A stretch of DNA of 64,000 nt from Miscanthus floridulus (GCF_019320115.1 NC_089584.1:104833111-104897110); one strand, 5' to 3'. Shown: positions 12,170 through 24,111, counted from the first letter of the stretch. Numbers and translations: made by a program. The notes: a model not told the origin generated them from the letters alone.

Positions 12170-15100
12170 CTACTCCCGCGGAGGGAGAACCATTTCTTTC
12201 AGATTATCCGCCAGGTTCTTCGCAAGAGGAGCCACCACCTTCTCAATCGCCTCCAGCTCATCATCCTTATAGGTAGGCGGGAAACCTTTGCTCATCACCT
12301 TCAGGTTGATCTCCTTCTCGTAATGAGCATGGGCGACGGTGAAGGCCTGGGTGATCCCGACGTGAAAAGCATTCTCCTCAAGCCGGCCCACCCGAGCCGT
12401 GATACTAGCGGCATGGGTCGCAAGCGAGCTGGTCCCCTCCTCTTGTGCCACCTGCAGGTTGTCGTAGACCGCTAGAACGGTGAGGAATAGGCGATCATAT
12501 TCATCACCTTCAGCTTGAAGAAGCTGCCGCGCCTCGGCAAGATCGGTGTGCAAACCGGCAGAAACTTCCTCGGCATCCAACCGTCGGGTCACCTTGACTC
12601 CAACATCTATCTGGCATGCCTTGGCCTCCCGACGCTCTTTGTTGTGCTCTCGGGTCATCCACTCGATCACTACGGCATCTTGGTCCGCCTTCTCCTGCAA
12701 TGTCGCGGACCTCTCCTCAGCCTTCAGCTTGAGGTCCTGCTCTATCTGTAGCTCTACCAGAAGCTCACTGGCTTTCTCACCAGCCACGGCATTCTTCTGT
12801 AGCAGCTCGTCTCGCTCCTTTTGAAGCCTAGCGATCTCCTCCTCATCCAGCTTTGTCCTCGCCGACAAGTCCTCAAACATCTCGTGGGCATCCTCCGCGT
12901 CCTGACGTGCCTGGACCTCCTGCTGCTGGGCGGCAGTAAGCTGCACACCCACATCTCCTCGCAGCCGGGCCTCCTCGACAAGATGATCCCATTCCACTTT
13001 CTGTTCATGGAGGAACTGGGATTTGTTCCGACTGCGAGCAACAATGACCTAAAAAGAAGACCGGTGTCAGAAACACAAAAATACTTGGAAAAGGAGGAAA
13101 ACAAGGAAGAACGAGCAAATACCTGGCTAGTAGGAACGACAATTTCACGCAGGGCCCCTCTGACCTAGTCCAGGGTATTCATCATTGTCGAAAGCCTGAA
13201 GTCGAGACTTTCCCGCTCCATGCTCTCGGAATGGTCGTCGAGCGTAAAAAGGGCCGATGTTGGGTCCTGAGCGTTCATCCACTGAAGCGACGGCTCACCC
13301 TGCGCAGGGGAGCAGCTGCCTCCCAACAAAGGGGCCAGAGGCGACTCCCTCCGGGTTCTCCACACCACCGCCACGACGCCCGAGGGCCCTCCGACCGGAT
13401 CCTCCTCCATATGGGCCGCTTCAAGCGCCATAGGCGGATCCACCTAGGCCCCCGGTGGTGCGGACTGCACTATGCCCTCGAGCGCCACCGTGGCTGCGCC
13501 CGGCTGATCCTGGCTTGGCGCAGTCATGGCCACCTCCACCAGCGATATGTGACCCTCGGCCGGCTGCTCGGAGGATGCCGCCTGCTTGGCAACCACCGAG
13601 GGCACGGGCACCACCACAGGCGCCGTCGGATCGGCCAACACGGCTCCAACATCGGCACCACTCCTGCCCAAAATAGGGGCGACGCCGGGCAGCGCCATCC
13701 ATCCCGCTTGAATGGCGAGGCTCTTCTTAGGTGCCAGCCCTAGGGAGTGGCCCGTCCGCAAGAACCTACACAAAGGTAAAAGCCATTAGGTCAAAATAGA
13801 AAGGGAAAAGGATGAAAACAAGAGAATCAGTGGCTTACACTGACGCCTTCGGCTGGCGGAAGCATTTTGGGGACGGATCCCCAGATCCCTGCCCCGACTT
13901 GTCTGGGCCGGACCGTTTCAAGCCTGCCCCCTGCTCTGAGGCAGGGGGGCTTCCCTCCACCATCTCATGGGGCGCGGCACCAGAGCCACTCCCCTCCACC
14001 ATCACCTTGGGGTCGGTGGTGGCAGGCCTGCCTTCCTCCATCCACTGATCCTCGGCCGGCACGCCGTGCGAAGCGGTGGACTCTCCGGCCTCCACCGACC
14101 TCACCGACTCACTTCCCTCCGCGTGGAATGGGAAGGGTCCCTACACGGATGGGTGGGCACTTGTCAGCGTGTCCTTGTCCTCTAGGACGCCCCAATCCAC
14201 ATCGATGGCTACCTCGTTGTCATCGTCATCATCGTCGTCGTCATCATCACTGCTCACGTCCTCTCCCCGATCCCGTGCTTCCTGCTTCAGTCGTCTCTTC
14301 TCCTTCATCTGCTCCCTTGCCTTCTTGTCCCGCTCGGCCATGAGGCGATTCACCGCCGCTAGGGCCTTGTTCCTTGGTAGCGGAACCGAACTGTCTTTGA
14401 AGAGTAGCCCCCTCGGCTGGTCCCAACGTCGCAAAAGTGAGTATCAAAAATATGGAGATTCAGGAAAAAGAAAGAGCACGGGAGAAGAAGGCTTATGAAT
14501 TCGAAGAACCTAGGTTCTGGTTGCATTGGGGGATGTCTGGGCACCGGATACACAATGTCGAGGACACCGCCTGCGGAATCCTTCGTCGGCTCCATCGCCT
14601 CCTTAATGCGCTGCGCCACTTCCAAGAAAGGGAGCGCCTTGTCAACAAGCACCGTCCCCTCGAACGACATCCCAGGCATCATCCGATGCAGGGGAAGCAC
14701 GCGCGCCATCAGCGGCACCACCCTCCTCACATGATAGGCACCGATAATCCCCACCCCCTTTACGCCCCATTTCTTCAGGGCTTGGAGGGCGGAAAGAAGG
14801 TTGGAAAGGTGCTTCTTGTCTTTGAACTGGACGCCCCAAGCCCACGACTCTGGAGACTCTTTGATAAGGTGCCTGGTGTACCTTGGTAGGGTGGCACTCA
14901 CATCATCCCTAACATAAAACCACTGCGAATGCCATCCCTTGTTAGAAGTCGCCAGACGCATGAACGGGTAACCCCTCGACCGGGTATGGCACAAATGAAC
15001 ACTGGCGCATCCCATCGGCATGCTCACATCCTTCCCCCCAATCTTCCTCTTCGACAAACTGACGGTAAAGAAATACCGCCACAGATCAAAATGAGGATTG

Positions 15101-15405
15101 ATCTCCAGGAAAACCTCGCACAGGGCAACAAACGCCGCCATATGTTGAACCCCGTTGGGGGTAAGATGTTGCAGCTCCACCTCATAATAATCCAGCAGCT
15201 CCCAAAGGAATCTATGCGCGGGTACCGCAAATCCCCACTCATGGAAGATGGCAAAAGATACGACATACCCTTCGGGCAGCGTCGGCTCACCCTCGTCACC
15301 AGGTATCAGCCACTCCTAGACGATGGACAATGGACGGAGAAGGCCACGGCGGACGAGGCCCTCTACATGCCAAGAGGTGATGCTAGATCTGCCCCACAAC
15401 TCCAT
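12170..15405 (-). pseudogene. Antisense gene of the Tat element ('putative gypsy type transposon' family)
   Basis: On the minus strand a protein starts at MELWGRSS (15405), crosses a TAG near 15316, and continues EWLIPGDEGEPTLPEGYVVS, FHEWGFAVPAHRFLWELL, ELQHLTPNGVQHMAAFVALC and HSQWFYVRDD to about 14450. Further exons give a basic segment with a run of about ten Asp (14141-14434), a Pro/Ala-rich segment (13444-13773) and a long coiled coil (12997-12170, with LDEEEIARLQKERDELLQ). The first part matches the antisense ORF family carried by grass Tat elements; its function is unknown. Splice sites between these blocks are inferred from frame changes. At least one stop and unclear junctions suggest decay. 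Confidence 0.8.
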
Positions 15406-16182
15406 TAAAGCGATTAGGGAGAAGGTGGGCGCGAGCTCGATGGTGGCTACAAGATAGGCACAAGCTTGACGGCGGCTGCAACATAGCTGCAAGCCAGTCG
15501 ACGGTGGTGGTGCGGGCACAGGAGGCTGGAGCGATTGGTGGCGGATCTTTCAGACTCAAAGGCAAGGGAGCAAAATACGGAACCTTGGGGGCGAACCCCG
15601 TGGTTTTATAGGGGCAACGGATGCGAGAAGGGCAACCGTCCGCCTCAATCTTTGGGCCTGCCATGCGCACCGCCGCGTCATGTCGCGGGACACACGCCCG
15701 CAGTCCCTATCCTCTCCCACCAAAAATCATAGTGGATGGTTCACCTTCCCCAGGCGAATCCGGACTCTCTACCCATCTGGGAAACACAAGTCATGAAGAC
15801 TTTTTTCTCTTTGGCCCACCTAGGGCCTAGAAGCTCGACGACTGGCCCAACAAAGGACGGGTCCGCAAACAATCCGAAATCAAGGACGCAAGCATTACTG
15901 GGGTCTCGATCCACGGTCAAGCCCTAGTTAGGTCAGCCCTGAATGAAGATCCCCGCAAATGGGATACCATGACCCCCTCGAAAAAATATCCAATTGACGA
16001 AAAACTAAGTCCTTCTGCCTCACCCACAAAGGGTTCGATACAACCCCCCAGGCAATTCTATCCAAATCACCCGAGAGCTCGGGGGCTACACCCATCGGGT
16101 GCGCTCGCGCGCACCCTCCGGCAAAGTAACTCCGACAAAATCAAGAACACCCCCCAGGCGATTCTATCCGAATCACCTAGAG

Positions 16183-16195
16183 GCTCAGGGGCTAC
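16183..16195 (+). other. Polypurine tract of the inner element
   Basis: GGCTCAGGGGCTAC lies directly before the 3' LTR. The same context (a G-rich tract ending GGGGCTAC before TGTCGGGG) is usual for plus-strand priming in this family. Confidence 0.7.
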
Positions 16196-17674
16196 TGTCG
16201 GGGACCTAATACTGGGGTACCCTAGGAGGTGGAACCAATAACCATCAAACGTTAAAAACTTCTGGATGGACAAGGGCGCCGCTACGTTCCTTACCCAAAT
16301 GACGAAAGTTTGGTTCCGTCTCGCCCGACGCCTTTGGGCCAGCCCCGCCTCGCCTGAGGGCTAAGGGCTAGTCTCCGCCTCGCCTGATGTCTTTAGGCCA
16401 GCCTCGCCTCACCCAAGGGCTACGGGCTGGCCTCCGCTCCGCTCGACGCCTTTAGGCAGCTCCGCCTCGCCCGAGGGCTAAAGGCTAGTCTCCGCCTCAC
16501 CCGACGCCTTCGGGATAGCTCCGCCTCGCCCGAGAGTTGAGGGATAGACTCCGCTTCGCCCGACCCCCAGGGGGTGGGCTCGGTCACGCCCAAGGGATAA
16601 GGACTAGATTCTGTCTCGCCCGACGATCGAAGACAAACCTCGCCCCGTTCGATGTCCAAAGACTGGTTTCATCTTACCTGATAACCTCTCCTTCGTTCTC
16701 TCATGATGATGGGTACAGAGCAAGATAAGACGTTCGGGTCAACCGCGGCTTCAAGGACCATACCCTGCGCCCCGGCAGGAAAGGTACTACCAGGGAACGA
16801 CTGGACGGGTGCTTTAGACCCTTCTGGGTGCCGCAGAGCCCAAAAGGTATTGCAGGCGCGTGCTCCTCGCCCTGTAGAGTTGTAGGGGCCGCCTTTAGCT
16901 CTGGGACACGGAACCCGACGAAGATATACGACAACCACTACACTCCAGAAAAGGATTTGTGATCTCCACGAAGGATGGACATGTCGTCACCACGTTATGG
17001 ACCCAAGGGAGCGGCGCCCGCTTCCCGACCCCTTAGGTCCACCCAATCAAAGGACCTTGCCCACAGCGCTACTCTGGACCCCGACCCTGCGTCCCTCCGA
17101 TAGAGACTCATAGGAGCCAGAAGGCATGTGGAGCAAGACTAGGCAAGGTTCATAAGTCAAAACCACTGTACTATGGCCCATACCCTGCGCAGGGCAGTAT
17201 TATGCAAACATCCTGACATTCTACAGGGGGATCGATAGTATTGTAGGCGCTTATCATCCTTTCACACCCATCAGAATGGGTAACCGAGCTAGGTAGACGT
17301 GAGCCACAAGGCTAGGTGGAGTACGCATCCTAAGTCCTCACCCTTGTAAAGTCGTTCCCTTCATCTATAAAAGGGGATGCGCTTCCTCCAACAAGGGGGA
17401 CCGAACAACACAAGACACACACACAGTCAAGCGGCTACCAAGCTCTTGGCCTCCTTTTGACCCTTCCATCAGAGACTTGGGACCTGTCCCTCTCTTGATC
17501 GTTTGTATCCCCTACTATGAACCATTCATGGTGCTAATAACATGAGCAATAACAAACTAGACGTAGGGACATTCATCCCGAACCAGTATAAACCTTGTGT
17601 CCTTTAGCGCACCATCCGAGCCTAACGCGCATTACTATAAATTTACTTGCCGGTGCTTGTACAAAACACCGACA
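16196..17674 (+). repeat. 3' LTR of the inner Tat element
   Basis: 1479 bp, the same length as the 5' LTR and alignable without large gaps. It begins TGTCGGGGACC and ends CACCGACA, followed by ATCAG at 17675-17679. Most differences from the 5' LTR are C/T or G/A changes. Confidence 0.95.
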
Positions 17675-17679
17675 ATCAG

Positions 17680-18580
17680 CGTATAGCTTCTTGCTCTTGC
17701 TATCATTCTTGTTGTGCTCGCCTCATCTTCTGTGTGATGCATGTTGTTCAGACAATCTATGATCAACTGCCTCTAGTCTTCAGACTCAGTAACTAAGACT
17801 GTTTTGAATGCCTTTGCTATTACCTGCGTTGCTGGTGCTTATAGCACTTGGTAAAAGGCTCCATTTGGTATGGGCAAGTTATTTGCTGCTGCCTTCGCCA
17901 GCTCATCCACTTCTGCATTTTCTGCTCTTGGTATATACTATAGGGTGAATCCTTGGAACCTCTGCTCAAGAGCCCTTACTGTGGCCAGGTATTTGATCAA
18001 TTCCGGTTCCCATACCATGTATTCTTTTTTGACTTGTCCTACTATGACTTGGGAGTCTGTTTTTCCTAGTAATGTTTTGTTCCAAGTGCCTTCGCCTTTT
18101 TGAGGCCTAGTATGAGTCCTTCATATTCTACTATATTATTTGTTGTCTTGAACTCTAGCCTTGTTGCATACTTCATGAGGAGGCCAGATGGTGCTATCAA
18201 AATAGCGGAGGCCCAGCGCCTAGATGTCCCCAAGCTCTGTCTGTGTAGAGTGTCTAGATTTGAGGCTGAGGCTGTGGGGTTTGGTGTGTTGAAGGTGTCC
18301 AATCTGCCATAAAGTCTGCTAGCGCTTGTGATTTGATTGTTGTTCTTGATACAAAGTTGAGTTCGAACTAGGATAGTTTTGTTGCCCATTTCCCTATTCT
18401 TCTAGAGACTTCTTTGTTGCTGAGTATATCCCCGAGTGGTTCCAAAGAGGGTACTGTGATTTCATGTGCCTGGAAGTAGTGCTTCAAATTTCTTGAAGAG
18501 ATCAACACTGCATATGCTTTTTTTATATCAGTATAGTTCAATTTTGCTCCTGGCAGGGCTTCTAAAATGTAGTAGATAGG
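17680..18580 (-). pseudogene. RNase H tail and second RNase H of the outer element
   Basis: The minus strand near 18389-18066 reads RRWASAILIAPSGLLMKYATRLEF then NNIVEYEGLILGLKKAKALG, the extra RNase H of Tat elements. The regular RNase H C-terminal part lies at about 18580-18400 in broken frames. The inner element inserted just downstream (17675), separating this from integrase at 1-1223. Confidence 0.82.
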
Positions 18581-19534
18581 TTATTGAATGACCATCGACT
18601 CTTCTTCTTTCTCTTGAACGAGCACCCCACTGACCGCGTGGTCGAAGGCTGCAACATATAATAGTAATGGAACCTCTAGATCTGGCACTGTCACCAAGAG
18701 TCTTGTAGCTAAATAATTTTTGAGCTGTTGGAAGGCCTTCGACTGATCTGGTCCCCATTCCACCTTGTCTTTGCCCCTTAAAGCTTTGAAGAATGGGAGG
18801 TTGCGTTCTGCTGACTTTGAGATGAATCTGTTTAGTGCTGCTATTCTTCCGGTGAGTTTTTGGACTTCCTTTTTGGTTGATGGTTCCACCATTGAGATTA
18901 TGGCCTTCGTCTTGTTTGGGTTATCCCTTATACCTTTGGGCCCTATGATGTACCTGAGCATTTTACCTCTGCTTACGCCAAAGACACACTTTTCTAGGTT
19001 GAGTTTTAGCTCGGCTTCTCTTAGATTGGTGAAGGTTTCCTTTAAATCCGCTATGTGATCTCCTTCATTCTTGCTCATTGCCACAATATCATCAACATAC
19101 GCTATAATGTTTTTCTGCATCTGTGGGTCGAGGACCGCCTTCATCATTCTGGCGAAGGTTGAACCTGCATTCTTTAGTCCTTCGGGCATTCTAGTGTAAC
19201 AATAAGTTCCAAAGGAGGTAGTAAAACTTGTCTTCTTCTCATCTTCTTTGTTGAGCCAGATCTGGTGATATCCTGAAAAACAGTCCAGGAGAGAAAAGCA
19301 TTTGCATCCTGCCGCCTTGTCGATGGAGGCATCTATCCTTGGTAGTGGAAACGGGTCCTTCTTGCATGCTTTGTTCAAATATGTGAAGTCTATGCACATT
19401 CTCATCTTTACATTTTTCTTTGGTACTAGCACTACATTTGCTAGCCATTCTGAGTACTTGACCTCTCTGATGACGTTGGCGTCTAACAGCCTCTGTACTT
19501 TGGCCTTTGCTGCTAAGATTCTATCCTCCGACAT
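18581..19534 (-). pseudogene. Reverse transcriptase and start of RNase H of the outer element
   Basis: A 317-codon open stretch on the minus strand: AKVQRLLDANVIREVKYSEWLA, VLVPKKNVKMRMCIDFTYLN, LLDCFSGYHQIWLNKEDEKK (first catalytic Asp present), then IIAYVDDIVAMSK with the YVDD box, and thumb motifs GRIAALNRFISKSAERNLPF. It ends in the RNase H start (VPLLLYVAAFDHAVSGVLVQE). The RT core is complete here, better kept than in the inner element, but flanking frames are broken. Confidence 0.93.
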
Positions 19535-19849
19535 TTTCCTTTGTCGCTGCTTCCTTGGCTACATTTTGGGGCTGATGTCAAGGGAGTGCTGTATAATATC
19601 CCTGCTGACTCCTTTCATGTTGGAGGCTGACTAGGCGAAGACGTCTTTGTTCTTGGCTAAAGTTTATATGAGTTCTACTTCTTCCTTCAACAGGTTGCCT
19701 CCAATAGTGACCTTTCTGTCTGGGACAACATCTTCTAATGGGATTGACTTTGTTCCTTCTTGATCTTTGAGATCTGCTTTGCCCTTCAGCATGTCCAGAG
19801 GCTCTGGTAAGTTGCTTTTGGCTGCTTTGACATAATTGATATTGCGCTA

Positions 19850-20330
19850 TGATTTGTATATGGCTCTTTCTATGTTTCTTGCCTCCTTCTGACTGCTGTG
19901 GACTATGATGGTTCCGTGCGAGGCTAGCATTTTCATACACAGATAGCCCATATGGATGGTTGTATTAAACTTGTTTGTAAACCCTCTTCTGAAGATGGCG
20001 TTATAGGGGTAGTAGAGATCTACTACATCGAAGGTCACATATTCTGTTCTTGCATTTTCCTAACCTCCGAAGGAGACTGGTAGGGATATTTTTCCTAATG
20101 CATCGATCCTCTTTCCCCCAAAACCAATTAATGGTGAGTTCGAAGGCTACAACTGACTCCTGCTTAGCTTCATCTGGTCGATGGCATTAACAAAGATAAT
20201 ATCTACAGAGCTTCTGGAGTCTATGAGAACCCTATTGATTTCACATCCTACAATGTTAGCCTTGATCACCATGGCATCGGTATGAGGGTAGCTTTCCAAC
20301 TACAGATCTTGTTTTGAGAAGGTGATTGGC
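19850..20330 (-). pseudogene. Retropepsin-like protease of the outer element
   Basis: Minus-strand translation gives IKANIVGCEINRVLIDSRSS followed by VDIIF, the active-site region, where the family has D-S-G; the Gly is Arg here. A TAG follows about 20 residues later, then PLIGFGGKRIDALGKISLPV and YVTFDVVDLYYPYNAIFRRG. The changed catalytic triplet and the stop make it non-functional. Confidence 0.78.
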
Positions 20331-20879
20331 GTCTTCGACCAATTTGTGTAGCGCACAAGGCCTTGAACTGCTATGTTGTTGACCAACCTGAGGTGATCTT
20401 TCTTGTGCTTCTTTGTCTAGAACTCCATCGAGGAGCCTCTGGCTATAGGCAATATCATACCGATGGTGGGTAGGGGTGTGTGAGGGTTGAGTTGGTTTTC
20501 TGGGCTGGGTTCGTTTTTGGCTGTTGCCAGCTATGTTGGTGGAGGCGGAGGCAATGCTTCTAGCTACCTATTGTGTACTTGAGATGGCTGGTTGGTCTTA
20601 ATGAATGTTATGTGCGGAGGCCTCAGGTTTATGTAGGTGAGGTTGGATTCTGCCCGTTGGTTGCTAGTCTGCCCTTGCTGCTGAGTACTTGATCGCCATG
20701 CGGGTAGGAAATTTAGATAATAGGCAGCAGCTAAAGTGGATGGGTGAATTTGGGAGGAGTTTAGGCTTGGGTATATTGGGCAGTATTGCTGCTGAGAAGG
20801 TGCTACGAAGGTATGGTTTACCTGTCTTGCGGGTTGTTGTGGTAGAGGTTGCGGATTTGCTCTGCTTTTGATCCTTTCT

Positions 20880-22200
20880 TGGGTCTGCTTAGCATCTAGA
20901 CCCTGGTGATGTGCCCCTTATTCTCTCCATGAAAGAAGCAGTACTGCCTTCGTTGCTTTTGGTTTTGGTTTCTATTCTAGTTCCTGCCTTGTCCATTTCC
21001 CTTCCTTCAGATTGTTTCTAAGGCACGCTGTTTGGGCCTGCCTTCGCCGGTTGCTGCCCTTGCTGGCTACTTCCTTGCTGTTCTATATTAAACACTTGCT
21101 GGCTTTGCCCTTGCTGTGGCTGCGGTTGGCTTTGGCTTCTGTTGCCCCTCTGGGTGTTCCTGTTGTTCCCCTGGAACTATTTGCTTTGGTTTTGCTCTTC
21201 TAGCCTTTAGCGTAGGTCATTGTTAGATCTACAAAACTTCTCAAATTCGATGTAAAGGTCTTCGATGGTCCTTGGCTTTTTTCTGGCTAGATGAGCTGCG
21301 AAGGGTCCTATGCGAAGGCCTTTGATGGGTGCTTTTGCCTTCATTTGCATGAATTACTAGAAGTAGTCTTTTAAGGCTTCTTTATTTTGCTTGCATTGAA
21401 ACAGATCCACGAAAGTCAAGGATTCACTTGTGAATCCTTTGAAATTTGCTAAGATCTTGTCGCAAAGGTCTTCCCATGAATACACAGAACTTGGCTTTAG
21501 CATCGAATACCAGGCTAGCGCGTCGCCTTCAGCTGCGATGACGAAAGATTTGGCTAGCACTGCTTCATTTCCACCAGTGGAAGCTACTGTTGTCTCAAAG
21601 CTCATGATGAATTGGCATGGGTCTGATCTTCCATTGAATTTGGGCAAGGTGATGGGATTGTAGGAGGGAGGCCAGGGTGAGCTCTGGATGCCTTCAGATA
21701 GTGGTGATTTGGAGTCAATGATTCTGTGGGTTTGTGGCAAAGTGTAGGGTGTGTCGAAGGTTGGTTGAGCTGTTGTACGTGGTGGGGGGTTAGGTTGGTT
21801 TTGACTTGCTGAGTGGAATTGGTTGGATATGTTGAAGTCAGATTGCGAAGGCTGCATACTTGGTATCTCGGCCTAAAGGACGGCTAGCTGTTGCTTGATC
21901 TCCGCTGCCTGAGCTGATGTTTGGGCTGCCCGTTGGTTTGTGGCGAAGGCTGCTGCGACCCTGTCCCTTTTCTTGCTACATGCTCTGCAACTGAGCCTGT
22001 AATTGTTGAAGCTCTTGCTCCGGGGTGGGATTTGGGGCTTGCTGCTCCTCGGATGCCTGAGGCTGGTCTTCGACTGTGGGCTCCTCTGTGGCCTGGTCTT
22101 CTAGGGTGGTGGCATAGATGCTACGGGCGCTACGCCTGAGTCTTTCCCTTGGTGCGGGATCTGCGGGTGCCCTTGCAGAGGCTACTCTTTTCCTTGTCAT
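20880..22200 (-). pseudogene. gag of the outer element
   Basis: An ATG at 22200 starts MTRKRVASARAPADPAPRER and a Gln/Glu-rich segment to 21976. After a frame break, 21857-21357 holds the gag capsid domain (PITLPKFNGRSDPCQFIMSF, ALAWYSMLKPSSVYSWEDLC, KILANFKGF). A CxxxHxxxxGH zinc-knuckle-like motif (CFFHGENKGH) lies near 20930. Gln- and Gly-rich linker between them is disrupted by stops. Confidence 0.8.
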
Positions 22201-22221
22201 TGTGGGTTTTGCTTGGCCAAC

Positions 22222-22236
22222 ACGCGGTGGGCGCCA
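22222..22236 (-). other. Primer-binding site of the outer element
   Basis: On the minus strand TGGCGCCCACCGCG starts one base after the LTR end, as expected for a tRNA-primed element. The tRNA was not identified. Confidence 0.7.
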
Positions 22237-22237
22237 C

Positions 22238-22850
22238 TGTTGAAAAAAGGGATTTCCAGCAAGTAGGACGTGGAAGGCCTTCGCCCAGTTGAATGTCCTG
22301 GGCGAATGTATGAGAAGCGGAAGGTGGGTCCAGGCTCACCTTAGGGTTTCATAAATGCTCTTACCAACCTCTCTTTGTACAGAGTTTGAGTCCCCCTTTT
22401 ATAGGGCACTGCTTACTAAGCCTACTCTTTACAATTTTATCCCTTATCGGTTATAGTATATCCTCGGAATATTTCTATACTAACACAACTGCTAGGGGTA
22501 CTTTGGGTGCCTTCCTCTTCAGCCGCCTTTGCTTGATGGGCCGCTATCGTGAGTCTGTTTGCGGCCCACGGCTCGGTACCGCCGCCCTGCGGGAAGTCCT
22601 TCGGCTCCTAGAACCTTCGTCTGGGATGACCTTCGCCCGGACCTTCACGCCGACCCACTGAAGCCTCCGCATGTATCGGCCGAGCCTTCGCCTTCGGCTG
22701 TATCCGGGCGCCTTCGCCGCAGTTTTGGACCTTCGCTCAGGGCGTCCGACCAGGCGAAGGTTCTGATCTTCTTTTCCCTGCACAGTAATCGTTAGTTCTT
22801 AGCGCCACTACGAGCCTTAGAGCCTTCGCGACTCGTAACGTGTCCCAACA
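22238..22850 (-). repeat. 5' LTR of the outer element
   Basis: On the minus strand it begins TGTTGGGACACG (22850) and ends TTTTTTCAACA (22238), 613 bp with the TG...CA termini of an LTR. It lies directly between the gag leader and the NB-ARC fragment at 22854. The five bases beyond the LTR are GCAAT; the matching copy would be at the far end of the element, outside the window. Confidence 0.88.
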
Positions 22851-22853
22851 GCA

Positions 22854-23283
22854 ATGGAGCTCATTATCTCCGCGATCATGAGCGATCTACTGAACAGAGC
22901 CCTGTCCAAGGCGATCCAGAGGTACAGATGGTCCAAGGCAGAAGAGACAGAGCACAAGATCAGGCGGCAGCACCGCGTGCTGCTCCCGATCGATGCCACG
23001 GTGGAGGAGGCTGAGGGGCGGCACATCACCAATCAAGCCATGCTCCGCAGCTCCAGATGCTCAGGCAAGGCATGTACCAACCAGGGTCGCCACATGCTCG
23101 ACAGCGTTAGGTACAGGTACAGCGACGATGTGAGTGGTGACCTTGACCTCCCCAGATTCGCCTCCTCTCCCGGGCAGCGACACATATAACGTGCTAGACG
23201 CCGAGAGCTTGAAGCAGCTCGAGAAGACGCTCGACGGCCTCGAGACGCTGGTGGGCGACACGGCGGAGTCCACTCCGAGAGCT
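22854..23283 (+). pseudogene. CC-NB-ARC gene fragment (N-terminal part only)
   Basis: It opens MELIISAIMSDLLNRALSKA and is nearly identical to the start of the gene at 49675 (MELIVSAIMSDLLNRALSKA). Compensating indels near 23045-23085 alter a few residues. After YRYSDD and a GTGAGT donor-like sequence, 23176-23270 reads in another frame as DTYNVLDAESLKQLEKTLDG and LETLVGD. This matches the linker helix seen in the intact paralogue (REAEAELQEALIDLERM) and missing from the 49675 copy. The NB-ARC domain is deleted and sequence similar to 51350 follows. The outer LTR ends three bases before the ATG. Non-functional. Confidence 0.88.
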
Positions 23284-23545
23284 TGAAATGGAAGTGCCAT
23301 CTCTCTCTGGTGCCGCAAGAGGGCATAGCCCATATATAGGACACTGCAGCCTCAAACAGCATCTAATGATTCAAGAGCAACTGACCAAAAAGGACAACAT
23401 ATATAGCTGCTAAACCTTAACGTTATTTGACACAAAAAAAACCATATTGCAGACCGCATAAAGATAAAAACAAAGGCAAGCAGGGGGTGACAAACATGCT
23501 AGGATTGCTGATCTTCAACAAAATGGTAAAGCTAGCCTACAAAAC
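23284..23545. repeat. Duplicated piece of the RGG gene 3' flank
   Basis: Matches about 51355-51615 closely: shared phrases include GGGCATAGCC, AAACAAAGGCAAGCAGGGG and GCTAGGATTGCTGATCTTCA. In the parent copy this lies just beyond the stop of the minus-strand RGG gene, probably its 3' UTR. Together with 22854-23283 it shows the duplicated block once spanned the NB-ARC gene through the RGG gene 3' end, with internal deletion. Confidence 0.85.
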
Positions 23546-24111
23546 TAGGGGCTAGAATAGATTTGGACTCGAACTCTGTATTCTGGGGACATAAATATGA
23601 GGCAACCCTTTACCTTGTTGTAGCCATAAGAGACGACTTGGTGGCTGATTCGGGTGGCGGCGAGGTCGCGGAATCAGCCGAATGCTGGTAAAGCTGATTG
23701 TGTTTTATGTGGAGGAGCCCCATAATCATGTAGGCACATCGCTGAATCTCCTTAAAAGACATCGTGCCTCGGTGTCGTTCTCGTTTGCATATTTTCTTCT
23801 ATGGTGTCTATGTTTCCGCGTTCGTCGGTTAGTAGATCTGTTCGGGTCTAAATCTAACCGTGCACTCTAGCAGGACCGACTCTTCAAAGCATGCATAAGA
23901 TATAGAAAAGTTATTGGAGGATGAAAATATTAAAAAAACATTTTTTTATTCAAATGACACGCTAATGATAGACTGTTATAGATGCTGTAAAGGCCTACAA
24001 TCTTCGTGGTGTGCGGCTGAATAGGTAAACATATCCCTTTTCTTTGATAATGAGATACACATACTATAGCATAGACATAATAGAGCCAGCCAAACAAGAT
24101 CCACACGAAAT
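23546..24111. other. Intergenic sequence
   Basis: No gene recognised. A short hairpin (GGCTGATTC ... GAATCAGCC) lies at about 23643-23680. The minus-strand reading MWGASTVVVPPFIAQEQ near 24200 is the shifted frame at the end of the adjacent NB-ARC gene. Confidence 0.5.

Larger units (their letters stand above)
1224..17674 (+). mobile_element. Complete Tat-lineage Ty3/gypsy retrotransposon, nested in the outer element
   Basis: The element is 16,451 bp, bounded by two 1479-bp LTRs and a perfect ATCAG duplication. Order: 5' LTR, PBS (2705-2722), gag, protease, RT, RNase H, second RNase H, integrase ending at a natural TAA (8833-8835), a non-coding stretch with tandem repeats, a large antisense gene (15405-12170), polypurine tract, 3' LTR. 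A second RNase H plus an antisense gene of the 'putative gypsy type transposon' family is a known arrangement in grass Tat elements. The LTRs differ at roughly 18 positions in their first 250 bp, nearly all transitions, so the insertion is not recent. All coding regions are broken. Confidence 0.95.
1..22850 (-). mobile_element. Outer Tat-lineage Ty3/gypsy retrotransposon, interrupted and partial
   Basis: On the minus strand the order is 5' LTR (22850-22238), primer-binding site, gag, protease, RT, RNase H, a second RNase H, then integrase. The element is interrupted at 1223/17675 by a complete plus-strand retrotransposon. The right-hand segment (17675-22850) holds the 5' two thirds and the left-hand segment (1-1223) holds integrase; the 3' end and 3' LTR lie outside the window. 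A second RNase H-like domain between pol RNase H and integrase is the hallmark of the Tat lineage. Reading frames carry many stops and frameshifts, so the copy is dead. Its LTR abuts the start of an NB-ARC gene fragment at 22851. Confidence 0.9.
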
